In this document: piece after piece, positions 44,062 through 51,714 of the stretch | How the letters are laid out: each line of letters begins with the position of its first letter | Numbering within the stretch: position 1 is the stretch's first letter | DNA from: an uncultured bacterium | GTDB lineage: Bacteria > Patescibacteriota > Andersenbacteria > UBA10190 > CAIZMI01 | DNA length: 56,122 nt | Direction: 5' to 3' | Assembly (NCBI GenBank): GCA_903934015.1 | Contig: CAIZMI010000055.1 | Coordinates: 1-56,122 of the forward strand | The notes under the pieces: generated by a model | Told to the model about the DNA's origin: nothing | The model's input: only the letters and a program-made list of their open reading frames with translations | Databases searched by the model: none | Program-made: the position numbers and the translations under genes

Positions 44062-44313
44062 ATGAAAAACGTTACAATCTATACCACTTCCGCTTGTATT
44101 TACTGTAAAATGACTAAAGAATTTTTTGCGGAACACAATATCACATATACCGAGCAAAATGTCGCTACCGACCAGTCCTCTGCTCAAGAAATGATTAATA
44201 AAAGCGGACAAATGGGCGTACCGGTAACAATTATATCCGAAGATGGAAAGGATGAATTGGTTGTTGGTTTCGATGAAGAGCGCTTAAGCGCATTATTGGT
44301 CGTAACAGCGTAA
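44062..44313 (+). CDS. glutaredoxin/NrdH-like redox protein
   Basis: 83 residues, thioredoxin fold. Redox motif C12-I-Y-C15 near the N-terminus (TTSACIYCKMTKEFF), cis-Pro in MGVPVTII. Next to trxB, so it is probably reduced by the thioredoxin reductase and acts as a general thiol reductant. Confidence 0.92.
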   Translation: MKNVTIYTTSACIYCKMTKEFFAEHNITYTEQNVATDQSSAQEMINKSGQMGVPVTIISEDGKDELVVGFDEERLSALLVVTA

Positions 44314-44323
44314 TTTAAAAAGG

Positions 44324-45280
44324 ATGCAGGAATTAAATAATTCAATTTACGACATAATAATCGTTGGGTTGGGGCCGGCCGGCGTAACCGCGGGTCTTTA
44401 TTCATTAAGAAACAATCTCAAGACTTTGATGATTGGAGAAACTTTTGGCGGGGCAACGCTCGTTTCGGGGGAAATCGAAAATTGGCCTGGTGCTGTAAAC
44501 ACAAATGGTTTTGAGATGGCCGAAAAGTTTGAAGAACAAATTCGACATTATTCCCCAGATGAATCATGTATTAAGCGGTCGCTTGTTAAAACAATTGATA
44601 AGCAAGGGAACTTATTCCGTGTTTTAAATAAAGACGGCACGGAATTTTTCTCCAAGGCGGTGATATATTCTACCGGAAGTGAGTCTAGGAAATTAAATAT
44701 TCCTGGTGAGCAAGAATATCGCAACAAGGGTGTGACATATTGTGCCACTTGTGACGGTCCGCTTTATCGCAACAAGGATGTTGCTATTATCGGTGGTGGT
44801 AATTCCGCCATGAAGGCCTCTTTGATGATGTTGAATATTGCCAAAAGTGTCATTGTTGTTTCAATTAATCCGCAGTTTAGTGGCGAACAAATCAGTATTA
44901 AGCAACTCGAGAAAGCTGAGAAGGAAGGGAAGGTTCGTATGATTGTGAGTGGCAAAACAAGCGAGGTAAGGGGTAATGGAAAATTTGTGGATAAAGTTGT
45001 TGTTGAACATGTGGACACGGGTGTTGCAGAAGAAATCGCCGTTCAAGGTGTTTTTGTGGAAATTGGATTAATCCCGATTACCGAACCGGTAAAGGAATTG
45101 GGACTTAAAATGAATCGAATTGGAGAAATTGAAACTAATCGCGAGATGACCACAAATGTCCCGGGGTTCTTCGTTGCCGGTGATGTTTGCGATGTGCGTG
45201 ATAAACAAATTATTGTCGCTTCCGCATTGGGGTGCACGGCCGCCTTATCGGCCGCGGAGTATGTGCAGAATTTCGAATAA
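44324..45280 (+). CDS. trxB: thioredoxin reductase
   Basis: 318 residues. FAD-binding GLGPAGVTAGLYS at the N-terminus, redox-active C140-A-T-C143 (YCATCDGPL), NAD(P)-binding IIGGGNSAMKASLMM, and C-terminal FVAGDVCDVRDKQIIVASALG. Uses NAD(P)H to reduce thioredoxin or the adjacent glutaredoxin-like protein. Full length. Confidence 0.95.
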   Translation: MQELNNSIYDIIIVGLGPAGVTAGLYSLRNNLKTLMIGETFGGATLVSGEIENWPGAVNTNGFEMAEKFEEQIRHYSPDESCIKRSLVKTIDKQGNLFRVLNKDGTEFFSKAVIYSTGSESRKLNIPGEQEYRNKGVTYCATCDGPLYRNKDVAIIGGGNSAMKASLMMLNIAKSVIVVSINPQFSGEQISIKQLEKAEKEGKVRMIVSGKTSEVRGNGKFVDKVVVEHVDTGVAEEIAVQGVFVEIGLIPITEPVKELGLKMNRIGEIETNREMTTNVPGFFVAGDVCDVRDKQIIVASALGCTAALSAAEYVQNFE

Positions 45281-45292
45281 TCAAATTTTGGT

Positions 45293-46261
45293 ATGAAAAG
45301 TCCGGAATATGTTGCTCATGGGACTGCCTCGTCTGAAAGTGTTTCTTCCATAAAAGAGGATGGATTCAAGTTTGAAGAGGGCAGGGAGACTGTGTCGGAA
45401 GATTTCTTTATGGGAATGGATTTTGCACAACCAAAACCGGACACATTGGCCGGTTCACGCAATGTAAACAAGGTTTCAGATGAACGATCAGGAAGCATTT
45501 TTGTTATGAAAGCGCCAGAAGGATATAAAATTGACTATGGTACCGAAACTGGCATAAGCGTTGACGAAGGTCAGAAAATAATTGCGGGGCATGTCGGAAA
45601 GTATTCTGGTGGTAGAAAACAACTTGGTATTTATCGAAAGGAACTGGAAGACTTGGGGTTGGTTGTTGATGTTGTAAAAAATGAAGAAAATCCTATTAAA
45701 ACCGCATCAGAAATACTTGGTAATGATATTGATTTAACAAGTAAGGTTGAGGCTTTAAAAAAGCTTGATGAAGTAATTCATTCTGAAAATATTGTTGCTG
45801 AAATTGTAGCAACGCCGGGAATTATTGAAGTATCTAATAAGCTTAGAGGAGAAGTTTTATCGCTCAATAAAAGTATTCCCGAGGCAGTCCTAGAGCTCGC
45901 CGTTGAAATCGAGCGAGAAAATATTGAAACAGGAGTCGAACTTCATTCCTTTGGAAGCAGGGAAGAGTTGGATAATATTCTAGGTAAATTACTTGGCGGA
46001 TCATTGAAAAATTCAATTCAGGAAAGATTAAGGCTTCTTTCTCTGGACATCAAAATGTTACAGGGTTATGAGGTGAATGATGTGGATAAAATTCCAGGTA
46101 GAAATTTTATTAAGCCAACTAAAGAATCAGTGGGTGAAAGATTGAAAGTGTATCGGGAAGTTGTTGGCAAAGAAGGGTTTACAACAGGATTACCGGAAGT
46201 GGACCGTTACTTGTTGAAATATTTACCTCAATTGCAAAGTGAATTTGGTAAGGTCGAATAA
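45293..46261 (+). CDS. unknown protein, possible ADP-ribosyltransferase-fold N-terminus
   Basis: 322 residues, soluble. The N-terminal ~115 residues start EYVAHGTASSESVSSIKEDG, followed by VSEDFFMGMDFAQPK, SIFVMKAPEGYKIDYG and a GISVDEGQKIIAGHV segment. A His-Gly-Thr near the start followed by a helix (SIKEDGF) is the pattern of ART-fold proteins. The remaining ~200 residues are helical and unlike anything I recognise. This is a weak structural guess: it may be a host- or self-directed ART or merely share local features. Confidence 0.45.
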   Translation: MKSPEYVAHGTASSESVSSIKEDGFKFEEGRETVSEDFFMGMDFAQPKPDTLAGSRNVNKVSDERSGSIFVMKAPEGYKIDYGTETGISVDEGQKIIAGHVGKYSGGRKQLGIYRKELEDLGLVVDVVKNEENPIKTASEILGNDIDLTSKVEALKKLDEVIHSENIVAEIVATPGIIEVSNKLRGEVLSLNKSIPEAVLELAVEIERENIETGVELHSFGSREELDNILGKLLGGSLKNSIQERLRLLSLDIKMLQGYEVNDVDKIPGRNFIKPTKESVGERLKVYREVVGKEGFTTGLPEVDRYLLKYLPQLQSEFGKVE

Positions 46262-46274
46262 GTAGGGTATTTTT

Positions 46275-46335
46275 TGAAATTCGATAATTTGGTCATTATT
46301 TGGAAATTGGTTATTGGGATTTGGCAATTTTGGAC
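46275..46335. repeat. degenerate AT-rich repeat arm
   Basis: Stretch of the GGTCATTATTTGGAAATTGG / TTTGGCAATTTTGG type, sharing words with the inverted repeats at 39848-39970 and 54322-54409 but without a paired second arm. Confidence 0.4.
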
Positions 46336-46405
46336 GTCTATATATTTAAAACAACCACGGGAATTATCCGCAGTCGTTTTTGATTCTATTTACTTTAGGT
46401 GTTAC

Positions 46406-46591
46406 TTAGATGTCCTGTGGTTTTACTGTTGAACGTTTGTTTCCTTTGCACCTTAAAACTGCGTCTTCAAGTAAGACGTAAACTTTTTTATTTAATGCGT
46501 CTATAAGGTCGCCCGACATCATCGCGTCTTTTGTTTTTAAAAAAGCGCGAACCTTGCTTACTACCACTAGTGTTTCGGTTTCTTCTGCCAT
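46406..46591 (-). CDS. bacterial histone-fold protein (putative)
   Basis: 61 residues from ATG 46591, preceded by AAAGGAGGTG at perfect spacing; the upstream GTG at 46600 falls inside that ribosome binding site. The layout is helix (LVVVSKVRAFLKTKDAMM), SGDLIDALNKKVYVLLEDAV as the long central helix, then RCKGNKRSTVKPQDI. The last part closely resembles the archaeal histone ending (AxxxxRKTVxxEDI). This is the short bacterial singlet-histone pattern, as in the Bdellovibrio protein. A TATAAT on the minus strand (46661-46656) lies upstream. Probable nucleoid protein. Confidence 0.75.
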   Translation of the reverse strand: MAEETETLVVVSKVRAFLKTKDAMMSGDLIDALNKKVYVLLEDAVLRCKGNKRSTVKPQDI

Positions 46592-46833
46592 TTTAAACAC
46601 CTCCTTTATTAATAATAGTCAATTATGTTCTATGAGTCATTTTACCATAGGACGCATTATAGTGCACCTATACGCCAAATTGAAAAATCGATATAAATTA
46701 ATTATACTACTCAATTGCAATAAAAATAATGATTTTAACCTCAAAAAAATTTGTAAAATATATCTTTCAGTTTAACTCGTTGTGGTAGAGGGTAGAAAAA
46801 CATTTTTTTAAAAAATTGATAATTAGAACATAT

Positions 46834-46862
46834 TTGACTTGATTTTGCAATAGTGCTATAAT
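46834..46862 (+). promoter_or_regulatory. promoter of the DUF5679 gene
   Basis: TTGACT (46834-46839), 17-nt spacer, TGC-TATAAT (46857-46862). Divergent from the minus-strand promoter of the histone-like gene. The gap 46592-46891 otherwise shows only AT-rich sequence. Confidence 0.85.
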
Positions 46863-46891
46863 GCTCATATTGATTCTTAAGTAAAATTCCA

Positions 46892-47035
46892 ATGGAAGCG
46901 TATTGCGTGAAGTGTAAGGCAAAACAGGAAATTAAAGACGCACAACCTGTTACGTTGAAAAATGGTAAGCCTGCAACAAAAGGCGTATGCCCAGTTTGTG
47001 GCACAGGGATGTTTAGAATCGGAAAGCCCGCGTAA
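46892..47035 (+). CDS. DUF5679 zinc-ribbon protein
   Basis: 47 residues: MEAYCVKCKAKQEIKDAQPV, then TLKNGKPATKGVCPVCGTGM and FRIGKPA. Cys pairs CVKC and CPVC make a compact zinc ribbon. This matches the DUF5679 pattern (EAYCVKCK...ATKG.CP.CGT), a tiny family common in CPR and Chloroflexi. It has a consensus promoter upstream and an intrinsic terminator directly after, so it is a monocistronic gene despite its size. Confidence 0.92.
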   Translation: MEAYCVKCKAKQEIKDAQPVTLKNGKPATKGVCPVCGTGMFRIGKPA

Positions 47036-47055
47036 TTTCAAACAGATAAATAAAA

Positions 47056-47086
47056 ACAGTCGATACTGAGGTATCGGCTGTTTTTT
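47056..47086 (+). terminator. intrinsic terminator after DUF5679 gene
   Basis: Stem ACAGTCGATAC (47056-47066) with GTATCGGCTGT (47071-47081), one G-U pair, loop TGAG, then a run of T (47081-47086). Confidence 0.9.
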
Positions 47087-47103
47087 GTATATTCAATTTG
47101 TGA

Positions 47104-47109
47104 TATGAT
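47104..47109 (+). promoter_or_regulatory. extended -10 (leaderless)
   Basis: TGA-TATGAT ends 6 nt before the GTG start at 47116. Confidence 0.5.
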
Positions 47110-47115
47110 TTATTT

Positions 47116-47856
47116 GTGAATATTCATTTGGCGGATAAGGCATCTCTTACTTTAACGTTTTTGTTTTTCTTGTTTCTTGAGCTTCTCACGATCCCTTTGG
47201 ATTTTTATTGGGGCTATTTTGCGTTATTCTGCATTTTAATGATTATTGGAACGGTTTTGACACAGCGTGATGATGTTCGTATTCGTGGGATGTATGTTGC
47301 TATTTTACCATTGGCATACATTGGAAGCGTTTTTTTGTTTAGTTTGTTTGTTTCTCAGGGGTTGTTTCAACAGGTATTTATCGTCGCTAGCACGATCGGT
47401 TTTTTCTTATTGGTTGCGCGCGGTATCGAATGGGCGTTTCCAACATGGAATTGGTTTTTTACGTCTGTAACGTTTTTTTTGATTACTGCCGGATCATATG
47501 GCCTCCGTTTTCATTTGCAGGTTTCTTTGTGGATCGTCTTGTTGCTTGTTGGGGTGGCGACATTTTTACTTTCCTTGCATGTTTTAGGGAGGGCGACATT
47601 GTCACGCTCAGGAATATTTTTTTGGAGTATTCTTCTTTCTTTGTTGATGTGTGAGTTTTTGGGCGTATTTTCATTTTTGCCACTGTCTTATTTGGTGGTT
47701 AGTGGCGCGTTGTTCATTATCTTTTATGCGGCAATCCATTTACTTCAAAGTCATATATATGCCACATTAACTCCTAAATTAGTAACGGAATATGTTCTTT
47801 TTGCGACAATTGCAATTTCGCTAATTTTGGGCACTGCTCGCTGGTCGGTTATCTAA
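47116..47856 (+). CDS. polytopic membrane protein, unknown
   Basis: 246 residues from GTG 47116, with about seven membrane helices over nearly the whole length and short charged loops (TQRDDVRIRG, GRATLSR). No conserved polar motif is apparent and I do not recognise the family. It lies 8 bp upstream of the inactive HtrA-like gene, so it may share its function. Confidence 0.75.
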   Translation: MNIHLADKASLTLTFLFFLFLELLTIPLDFYWGYFALFCILMIIGTVLTQRDDVRIRGMYVAILPLAYIGSVFLFSLFVSQGLFQQVFIVASTIGFFLLVARGIEWAFPTWNWFFTSVTFFLITAGSYGLRFHLQVSLWIVLLLVGVATFLLSLHVLGRATLSRSGIFFWSILLSLLMCEFLGVFSFLPLSYLVVSGALFIIFYAAIHLLQSHIYATLTPKLVTEYVLFATIAISLILGTARWSVI

Positions 47857-47864
47857 AAATAATT

Positions 47865-48923
47865 ATGAACAACCAAGAACACTCATATATAATAACGGTC
47901 AAAGTAATTTTGGTTATCTTGCTTGTTGTCGTTGCATTGGGGTTAGTAACTGGTGTCATTAGTGCAAGGCTTGAAACTCAATCATTTTTAAGACGAAATC
48001 CACAAGGAACCAGTGTAATACAAACTATTCAAACACAATCTCAAGTAGCGTCATCATTTTCAGGCGTAATTGATGAACGCAAGGGAGGCGTGGTTGGGGT
48101 GCTTGATGAAAGTAAATCAGTGATTCGAATTGGTACGATTTTAACTGCGGACGGAGTCTTTATTACGCCATCTACCTCTGACCAAAAGGAAACATTATCG
48201 GTAATTATGGCAGACGGTAAAATTGATAGTGCGATACTTGTACGTGAGTATCCTGAAAAAGGGGTTTCTTTCTATCGCGTTAGAAGTTCCTTTTCTGCTC
48301 CGCAATTTCTTGCATCAGAAGTGATTTCTCCCGGAGATGAGGGAATATTTATTGGTCTAACTGATAATAATCCACGTCTCGCAATTTTCCCCGGAATGAT
48401 TCAGCGAATTTCGACAGAGGAAAACATGGATGGAGTAGTTTTTAGAGAACGACAGGCAAAGCTGGTGTTTAGACCGGGCAATGAATTCTTTGGAGCACCA
48501 TTTTTTGATAAGCAGAATAATCTTTTGGGTATTGTGGTTAATGCGGAACAATCACTGCTTCTACCGATAAGTGAAATTAATTTCTTACTACAGGATTACT
48601 TAAAGCATGGCGCAGAAAGCGTGGTCACTCTTTTTAATGGGTTATCTGGTTCATGGGTTATGAGGGAAAACTCGGATGGAAAAATGGGGGCGTCTTTTAA
48701 GATAAATTCAATTGAAAAAAATTCATTATTCGCAAAAGCAGGATTAACAAATAATGACATTATATATTCGATCAACGATATAAATTTTCCAGATATTCAA
48801 CTGTGGGGCGCATTTTTGGAGAGCGCGCGTTCGTCTAAAACCGTTACGTTAGGTATTGCTAGAAAAAATGAAATACTAAAAATACCTGTAACAATTATAA
48901 TTCAAAATGCAACCCAACAGTAA
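47865..48923 (+). CDS. catalytically inactive HtrA-like protein with PDZ domain
   Basis: 352 residues. Membrane anchor (VKVILVILLVVVALGLVTGV), then a region that aligns with the trypsin-like domain of HtrA by pattern. GTILTADGVFITPSTSDQKE stands where GIILTNxHVV would carry the His, and FRPGNEFFGAPFFDKQNNLL stands where GNSGGPLLD would carry the Ser. Both catalytic residues are lost. A C-terminal PDZ domain (about 265-345: IEKNSLFAKAGLTNNDIIYS) is intact. Probably a substrate-binding or regulatory pseudo-protease. It overlaps the FtsB-like gene by 17 bp. Confidence 0.7.
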   Translation: MNNQEHSYIITVKVILVILLVVVALGLVTGVISARLETQSFLRRNPQGTSVIQTIQTQSQVASSFSGVIDERKGGVVGVLDESKSVIRIGTILTADGVFITPSTSDQKETLSVIMADGKIDSAILVREYPEKGVSFYRVRSSFSAPQFLASEVISPGDEGIFIGLTDNNPRLAIFPGMIQRISTEENMDGVVFRERQAKLVFRPGNEFFGAPFFDKQNNLLGIVVNAEQSLLLPISEINFLLQDYLKHGAESVVTLFNGLSGSWVMRENSDGKMGASFKINSIEKNSLFAKAGLTNNDIIYSINDINFPDIQLWGAFLESARSSKTVTLGIARKNEILKIPVTIIIQNATQQ

Positions 48924-49308
48924 AAAAAGAAAATTAAAGCCGTGGCGACTGTTTATCGCTTTTGTGGTGGGAATTGTCGTAGTTTTTATCATGATGTCTT
49001 ATGGTCAGGAATTGAGAAGAAGAGTGGAATTGCAACAACACGTAAGTGATTTAAAAAAAGAAATTACTGACAACAATCAGCGAATCGCCGATTTGAGAAA
49101 TTTGCTGGAATATCTAAAGACAGATGATTATGTTGAAAGGGCCGCGCACGAAAAGCTTGGTTTTCAGGTTCCCGGAGAACATGTGGTTATTGTTCCTGGC
49201 GGTGGAAGCGTGGCCGGCGCGCAAAATATTCAAGAGCAAACAGTGGAATCTCAAGTATCAGTGCCACATCAATGGTGGAATTTATTTTTTGAAACAAATT
49301 TTCAATGA
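48907..49308 (+). CDS. FtsB/DivIC-like septum formation initiator
   Basis: 133 residues. N-terminal basic segment, one membrane helix (LFIAFVVGIVVVFIMMSYG), a coiled coil (LKKEITDNNQRIADLRNLLE) and the DivIC-type end YLKTDDYVERAAHEKLGFQV with PGE. Cell division complex component that would pair with FtsL. The C-terminal tail is extended by about 45 residues. It overlaps the next gene by 4 bp. Confidence 0.85.
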   Translation: MQPNSKKRKLKPWRLFIAFVVGIVVVFIMMSYGQELRRRVELQQHVSDLKKEITDNNQRIADLRNLLEYLKTDDYVERAAHEKLGFQVPGEHVVIVPGGGSVAGAQNIQEQTVESQVSVPHQWWNLFFETNFQ

Positions 49309-49850
49309 AAAACCTGGGTGTATTGCTGATTTGGATGATTTTGATTTTTGTCGCGATTACGTTTAGTGTGGTCGGTTTTTCACCCTATTTAAGCGCGCCA
49401 TTTAGTCTGCATAATTGGGTGCCCTTGCCTGTGGCTTGTGCCGGTTATTATTGCGTCACCTATCGGGAGTGGACACAGACGATTGGAAGAAGCGGAATTG
49501 AAAGCAAACCGGAGGTAGTTTTATCCGCGCTTCTTTTAGATAAAGCAACGCAAACTACGGCTTATTATGAAAAAGTGCGGATTAGTAAGGAGGATATCAA
49601 GCAGGCAAGTTTGGCGGTTGAAGAAACCATTAATGCTATTCCGGGAGGGAAAAATATGCTTAATGAGATTTATGGCGGTAAATCGGCAACCTATCTATCT
49701 GAAAAGGGTATTAAGGCGATATTGTTGCGTGAAAAAATGTCGGCGCTGGGAATTGAAAGTCCTTGGGTAAGTAAGTACGCACCCAACGTAACAGTGTGGA
49801 ATATCGGACTCAAGTGGGATGAGGTGTCGAGATCTGTAGTGATAAGGTAG
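49305..49850 (+). CDS. membrane-anchored protein with SurA-N-like helical domain, unknown
   Basis: 181 residues. N-terminal membrane helix (about 4-25), a short WVPLPVACAGYYCVTYREWT segment, and a helical domain (KPEVVLSALLLDKATQTTAY to ILLREKMSALGIE). This resembles the N-terminal chaperone part of SurA/PrsA-type foldases but has no PPIase domain. Coupled to the FtsB-like gene. The similarity is weak. Confidence 0.5.
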   Translation: MKNLGVLLIWMILIFVAITFSVVGFSPYLSAPFSLHNWVPLPVACAGYYCVTYREWTQTIGRSGIESKPEVVLSALLLDKATQTTAYYEKVRISKEDIKQASLAVEETINAIPGGKNMLNEIYGGKSATYLSEKGIKAILLREKMSALGIESPWVSKYAPNVTVWNIGLKWDEVSRSVVIR

Positions 49851-49874
49851 GAAATGATTTTTTAAAATACTTTA

Positions 49875-50375
49875 ATGGAAAAGGAAATTTTTAAAGGTAA
49901 GTTCCTTCGTATCACGACTGAAGAAAAAAACAGTGCAATTTATGAACGTGCATATCGCCGTAACGGTGTTACAGTAATTGTCGTAACTGCTAATGGGTGT
50001 GTACGTTTTATTAAAGAAAAATTATGGCATCAGCCTGATAAAGTAGTTATTAAACCTGTGACAGGCTTTGTTGATGATGGAGAAAATGTTTCTATTTGTG
50101 CACAACGAGAGCTTGCGGAAGAATTGGGATTAGTAGCTAAGAAATGGCGGGAAATATCTCATCACAAAAGCAGTGGTGCGATTAATTATGATCAATACTA
50201 TTTTGTGGCCTCCGATCTTGCTGATTGTGTTGCTAATCCTGAAGAAACTGAACAGATTGTTGGTTTTCTTGATGTTCCTTTTGCTGATTTACCCGAAAAA
50301 ATATTTAATGAGGAATTTGGTAATACTGGCACAGCATTCGTATTACTTAAATTTCTGGAAACACAAGCAAAATAA
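49875..50375 (+). CDS. NUDIX hydrolase
   Basis: 166 residues. The Nudix box runs from about residue 64 to 86 (G-x5-E-x7-REL-x-EE-LG-L; key part CAQRELAEELGL). The fold and lengths resemble ADP-ribose pyrophosphatases (NudF-like). It hydrolyses a nucleoside diphosphate linked to another group; the substrate is uncertain. The start has no strong ribosome binding site. After it, 50376-50528 holds no gene. Confidence 0.92.
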   Translation: MEKEIFKGKFLRITTEEKNSAIYERAYRRNGVTVIVVTANGCVRFIKEKLWHQPDKVVIKPVTGFVDDGENVSICAQRELAEELGLVAKKWREISHHKSSGAINYDQYYFVASDLADCVANPEETEQIVGFLDVPFADLPEKIFNEEFGNTGTAFVLLKFLETQAK

Positions 50376-50528
50376 ATTTAGTTGTGATTCTTTGGGATCA
50401 CACGCAAAACAGGATAGTCATTAGGACAAGTAAGAAAACGCGTTTTTGCGAGCCATTGGACATTTTCAAGTGGACAAGGCGAAGCAATCTTTGGACGTGA
50501 AAGATATGTGTTGTATTTACCACGAAAT

Positions 50529-51140
50529 TTAATCGATCGATTGTCTTAGGATTGTACGCAATTTTTCAGGTTTGGTTTTTCTCATATCGCTAAGATAAAT
50601 TTCATGATGTTTTTGAATTAGTCCATCAAAAGTATGTCCATTTTCTTTTATGAAAGCGTGAAGACGGGCAATTGTAGCACCTTCATCTTTGTAGGCACCT
50701 ATATATAAAATTTGCGCGCATAATCCCTCATTGATTGTCTCAAATTTAAGTTTGCTTAATGCGCGTGGTTCTTTTTTAGATTTTACTTCCTCAAAAACCT
50801 CGTCGAATAACTTTTGAGTGACAAAATTTGGTTGAACAATAAAAATTTTCCATTTCCATAAATTCTTGTTTTTGATAGTAAAATTTTTCATGTCATCCAT
50901 CCACCATAATCCTTCGAGTGGCATGACAGTGTAATTTTTGCCTAGTTTTTTACAGGCGAATTTAATTTTATACGCCATAGGATAAAGTGCCTCTACTGCA
51001 TGTTTAAATTCTATAGACGTATTGGGATTACCTTGTCCTACTATCGAAATGATGGTTTGTTTAGGTACAGTAACAAACACAGGGTGCTTGCTTGACGAAT
51101 TGTAAAATTGTTTAAATTCTTTCTTAAGATCAATTTTCAT
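50529..51140 (-). CDS. GyrI-like small-molecule-binding domain protein
   Basis: 203 residues. The sequence pattern (MKIDLKKEFKQFYNSSSKHP, GQGNPNTSIEFKHAVEALYP, then MPLEGLWWMDD and later YIGAYKDEGATIARLHAFIK) matches the GyrI-like SBMCL/DUF family. Some members of this broad superfamily bind or hydrolyse small xenobiotics. The fold pairs two related halves. Stand-alone gene on the minus strand, next to the tRNA-Gly locus. Confidence 0.75.
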   Translation of the reverse strand: MKIDLKKEFKQFYNSSSKHPVFVTVPKQTIISIVGQGNPNTSIEFKHAVEALYPMAYKIKFACKKLGKNYTVMPLEGLWWMDDMKNFTIKNKNLWKWKIFIVQPNFVTQKLFDEVFEEVKSKKEPRALSKLKFETINEGLCAQILYIGAYKDEGATIARLHAFIKENGHTFDGLIQKHHEIYLSDMRKTKPEKLRTILRQSID

Positions 51141-51178
51141 GTTTTGAACTTGAATACTTAATTGCGCTAATCTCGAGA

Positions 51179-51248
51179 GCGGGTGAGGGGAATCGAACCC
51201 CTATCTGTTCCTTGGGAAGGAGCTGTTCTACCACTGAACCACACCCGC
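51179..51248 (-). tRNA. tRNA-Gly (anticodon CCC)
   Basis: 70-nt cloverleaf on the minus strand: acceptor GCGGGTG/CACCCGC, D arm GTTCAGTGGTAGAAC, anticodon loop TTCCCAA (CCC), T arm AGGGG-TTCGATT-CCCCT, discriminator T. The anticodon stem has one C-A mismatch (GCTCC against GGAAC). CCA is not encoded. Confidence 0.92.
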
Positions 51249-51259
51249 AAATTTTGCTG

Positions 51260-51511
51260 CTATTTATTGTTTAAAGTGTTTTTTAGTTGTTGAATTAAGT
51301 CTTTTCTACCATCACCTGATTTTAGATATATCTCTCTTGATGTGGCATCTGATTTGTCCACATATGCTTCGTAATATATCAATTTGGGAGTCAGTTTATT
51401 TGTAGAACGCACTTTTCCAGTTTTATGTTCAATAATTCGTCGTCTTAAATCGTTGGTGTATCCAACATATTTTGTTCCATTTGATCTTAGTAGAATATAG
51501 ACATAATACAT
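51260..51511 (-). CDS. GIY-YIG nuclease family protein (YhbQ-like)
   Basis: 83 residues. GIY-YIG core: MYYVYILLRSNGTKYVGYTN, then DLRRRIIEHKTGKVRSTNK and YYEAYVDKSDATSREIYLKS, including the conserved Arg in LRRRI and Glu in SREIYLKS. Small stand-alone GIY-YIG proteins of this kind are very common in CPR. This one sits between an intact tRNA-Gly and a truncated tRNA-Gly, all on the minus strand. Confidence 0.9.
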   Translation of the reverse strand: MYYVYILLRSNGTKYVGYTNDLRRRIIEHKTGKVRSTNKLTPKLIYYEAYVDKSDATSREIYLKSGDGRKDLIQQLKNTLNNK

Positions 51512-51525
51512 AGTTTGATTATAAG

Positions 51526-51572
51526 GCTGGAATCGCCCGCTATTCCAGCGGGCGCCCGCCGTGCTGGCGGGC
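51526..51572. repeat. nested GC-rich hairpins breaking a tRNA-Gly copy
   Basis: Arms: GCTGGAAT (51526-51533) with ATTCCAGC (51542-51549), overlapping GCCCGCT (51535-51541) with AGCGGGC (51547-51553), then GCCCGCC (51554-51560) with GGCGGGC (51566-51572). They begin just where the T arm of the neighbouring tRNA-Gly sequence should continue. Confidence 0.8.
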
Positions 51573-51574
51573 GG

Positions 51575-51626
51575 ACTCGTATCTCAGCCTTGGGAAGGCC
51601 GCGTTCTACCACTGAACCATACCCGC
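51575..51626 (-). pseudogene. truncated tRNA-Gly (CCC)
   Basis: Minus strand. Acceptor GCGGGTA, D arm GTTCAGTGGTAGAAC, anticodon arm GGCC-TTCCCAA-GGCT and the first T-stem strand ACGAG are present. The T loop, second T-stem strand and 3' acceptor are missing and replaced by the hairpin cluster at 51526-51572. The missing CTCGT/TACCCGC does not occur before the GIY-YIG gene. Likely a decayed copy. Confidence 0.8.
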
Positions 51627-51714
51627 ATGTTACGCGACTGAACACGAGCATGATAACAATAAAGTGTGTACTTTGTGAACAGGCGATATTTGAATCTTGA
51701 TGTAAAATGGGTGA

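Noticed and set aside
51515-51700. 61-codon + strand open frame
   Set aside because: It lies over the hairpins and the truncated tRNA-Gly on the other strand and has no translational signal.
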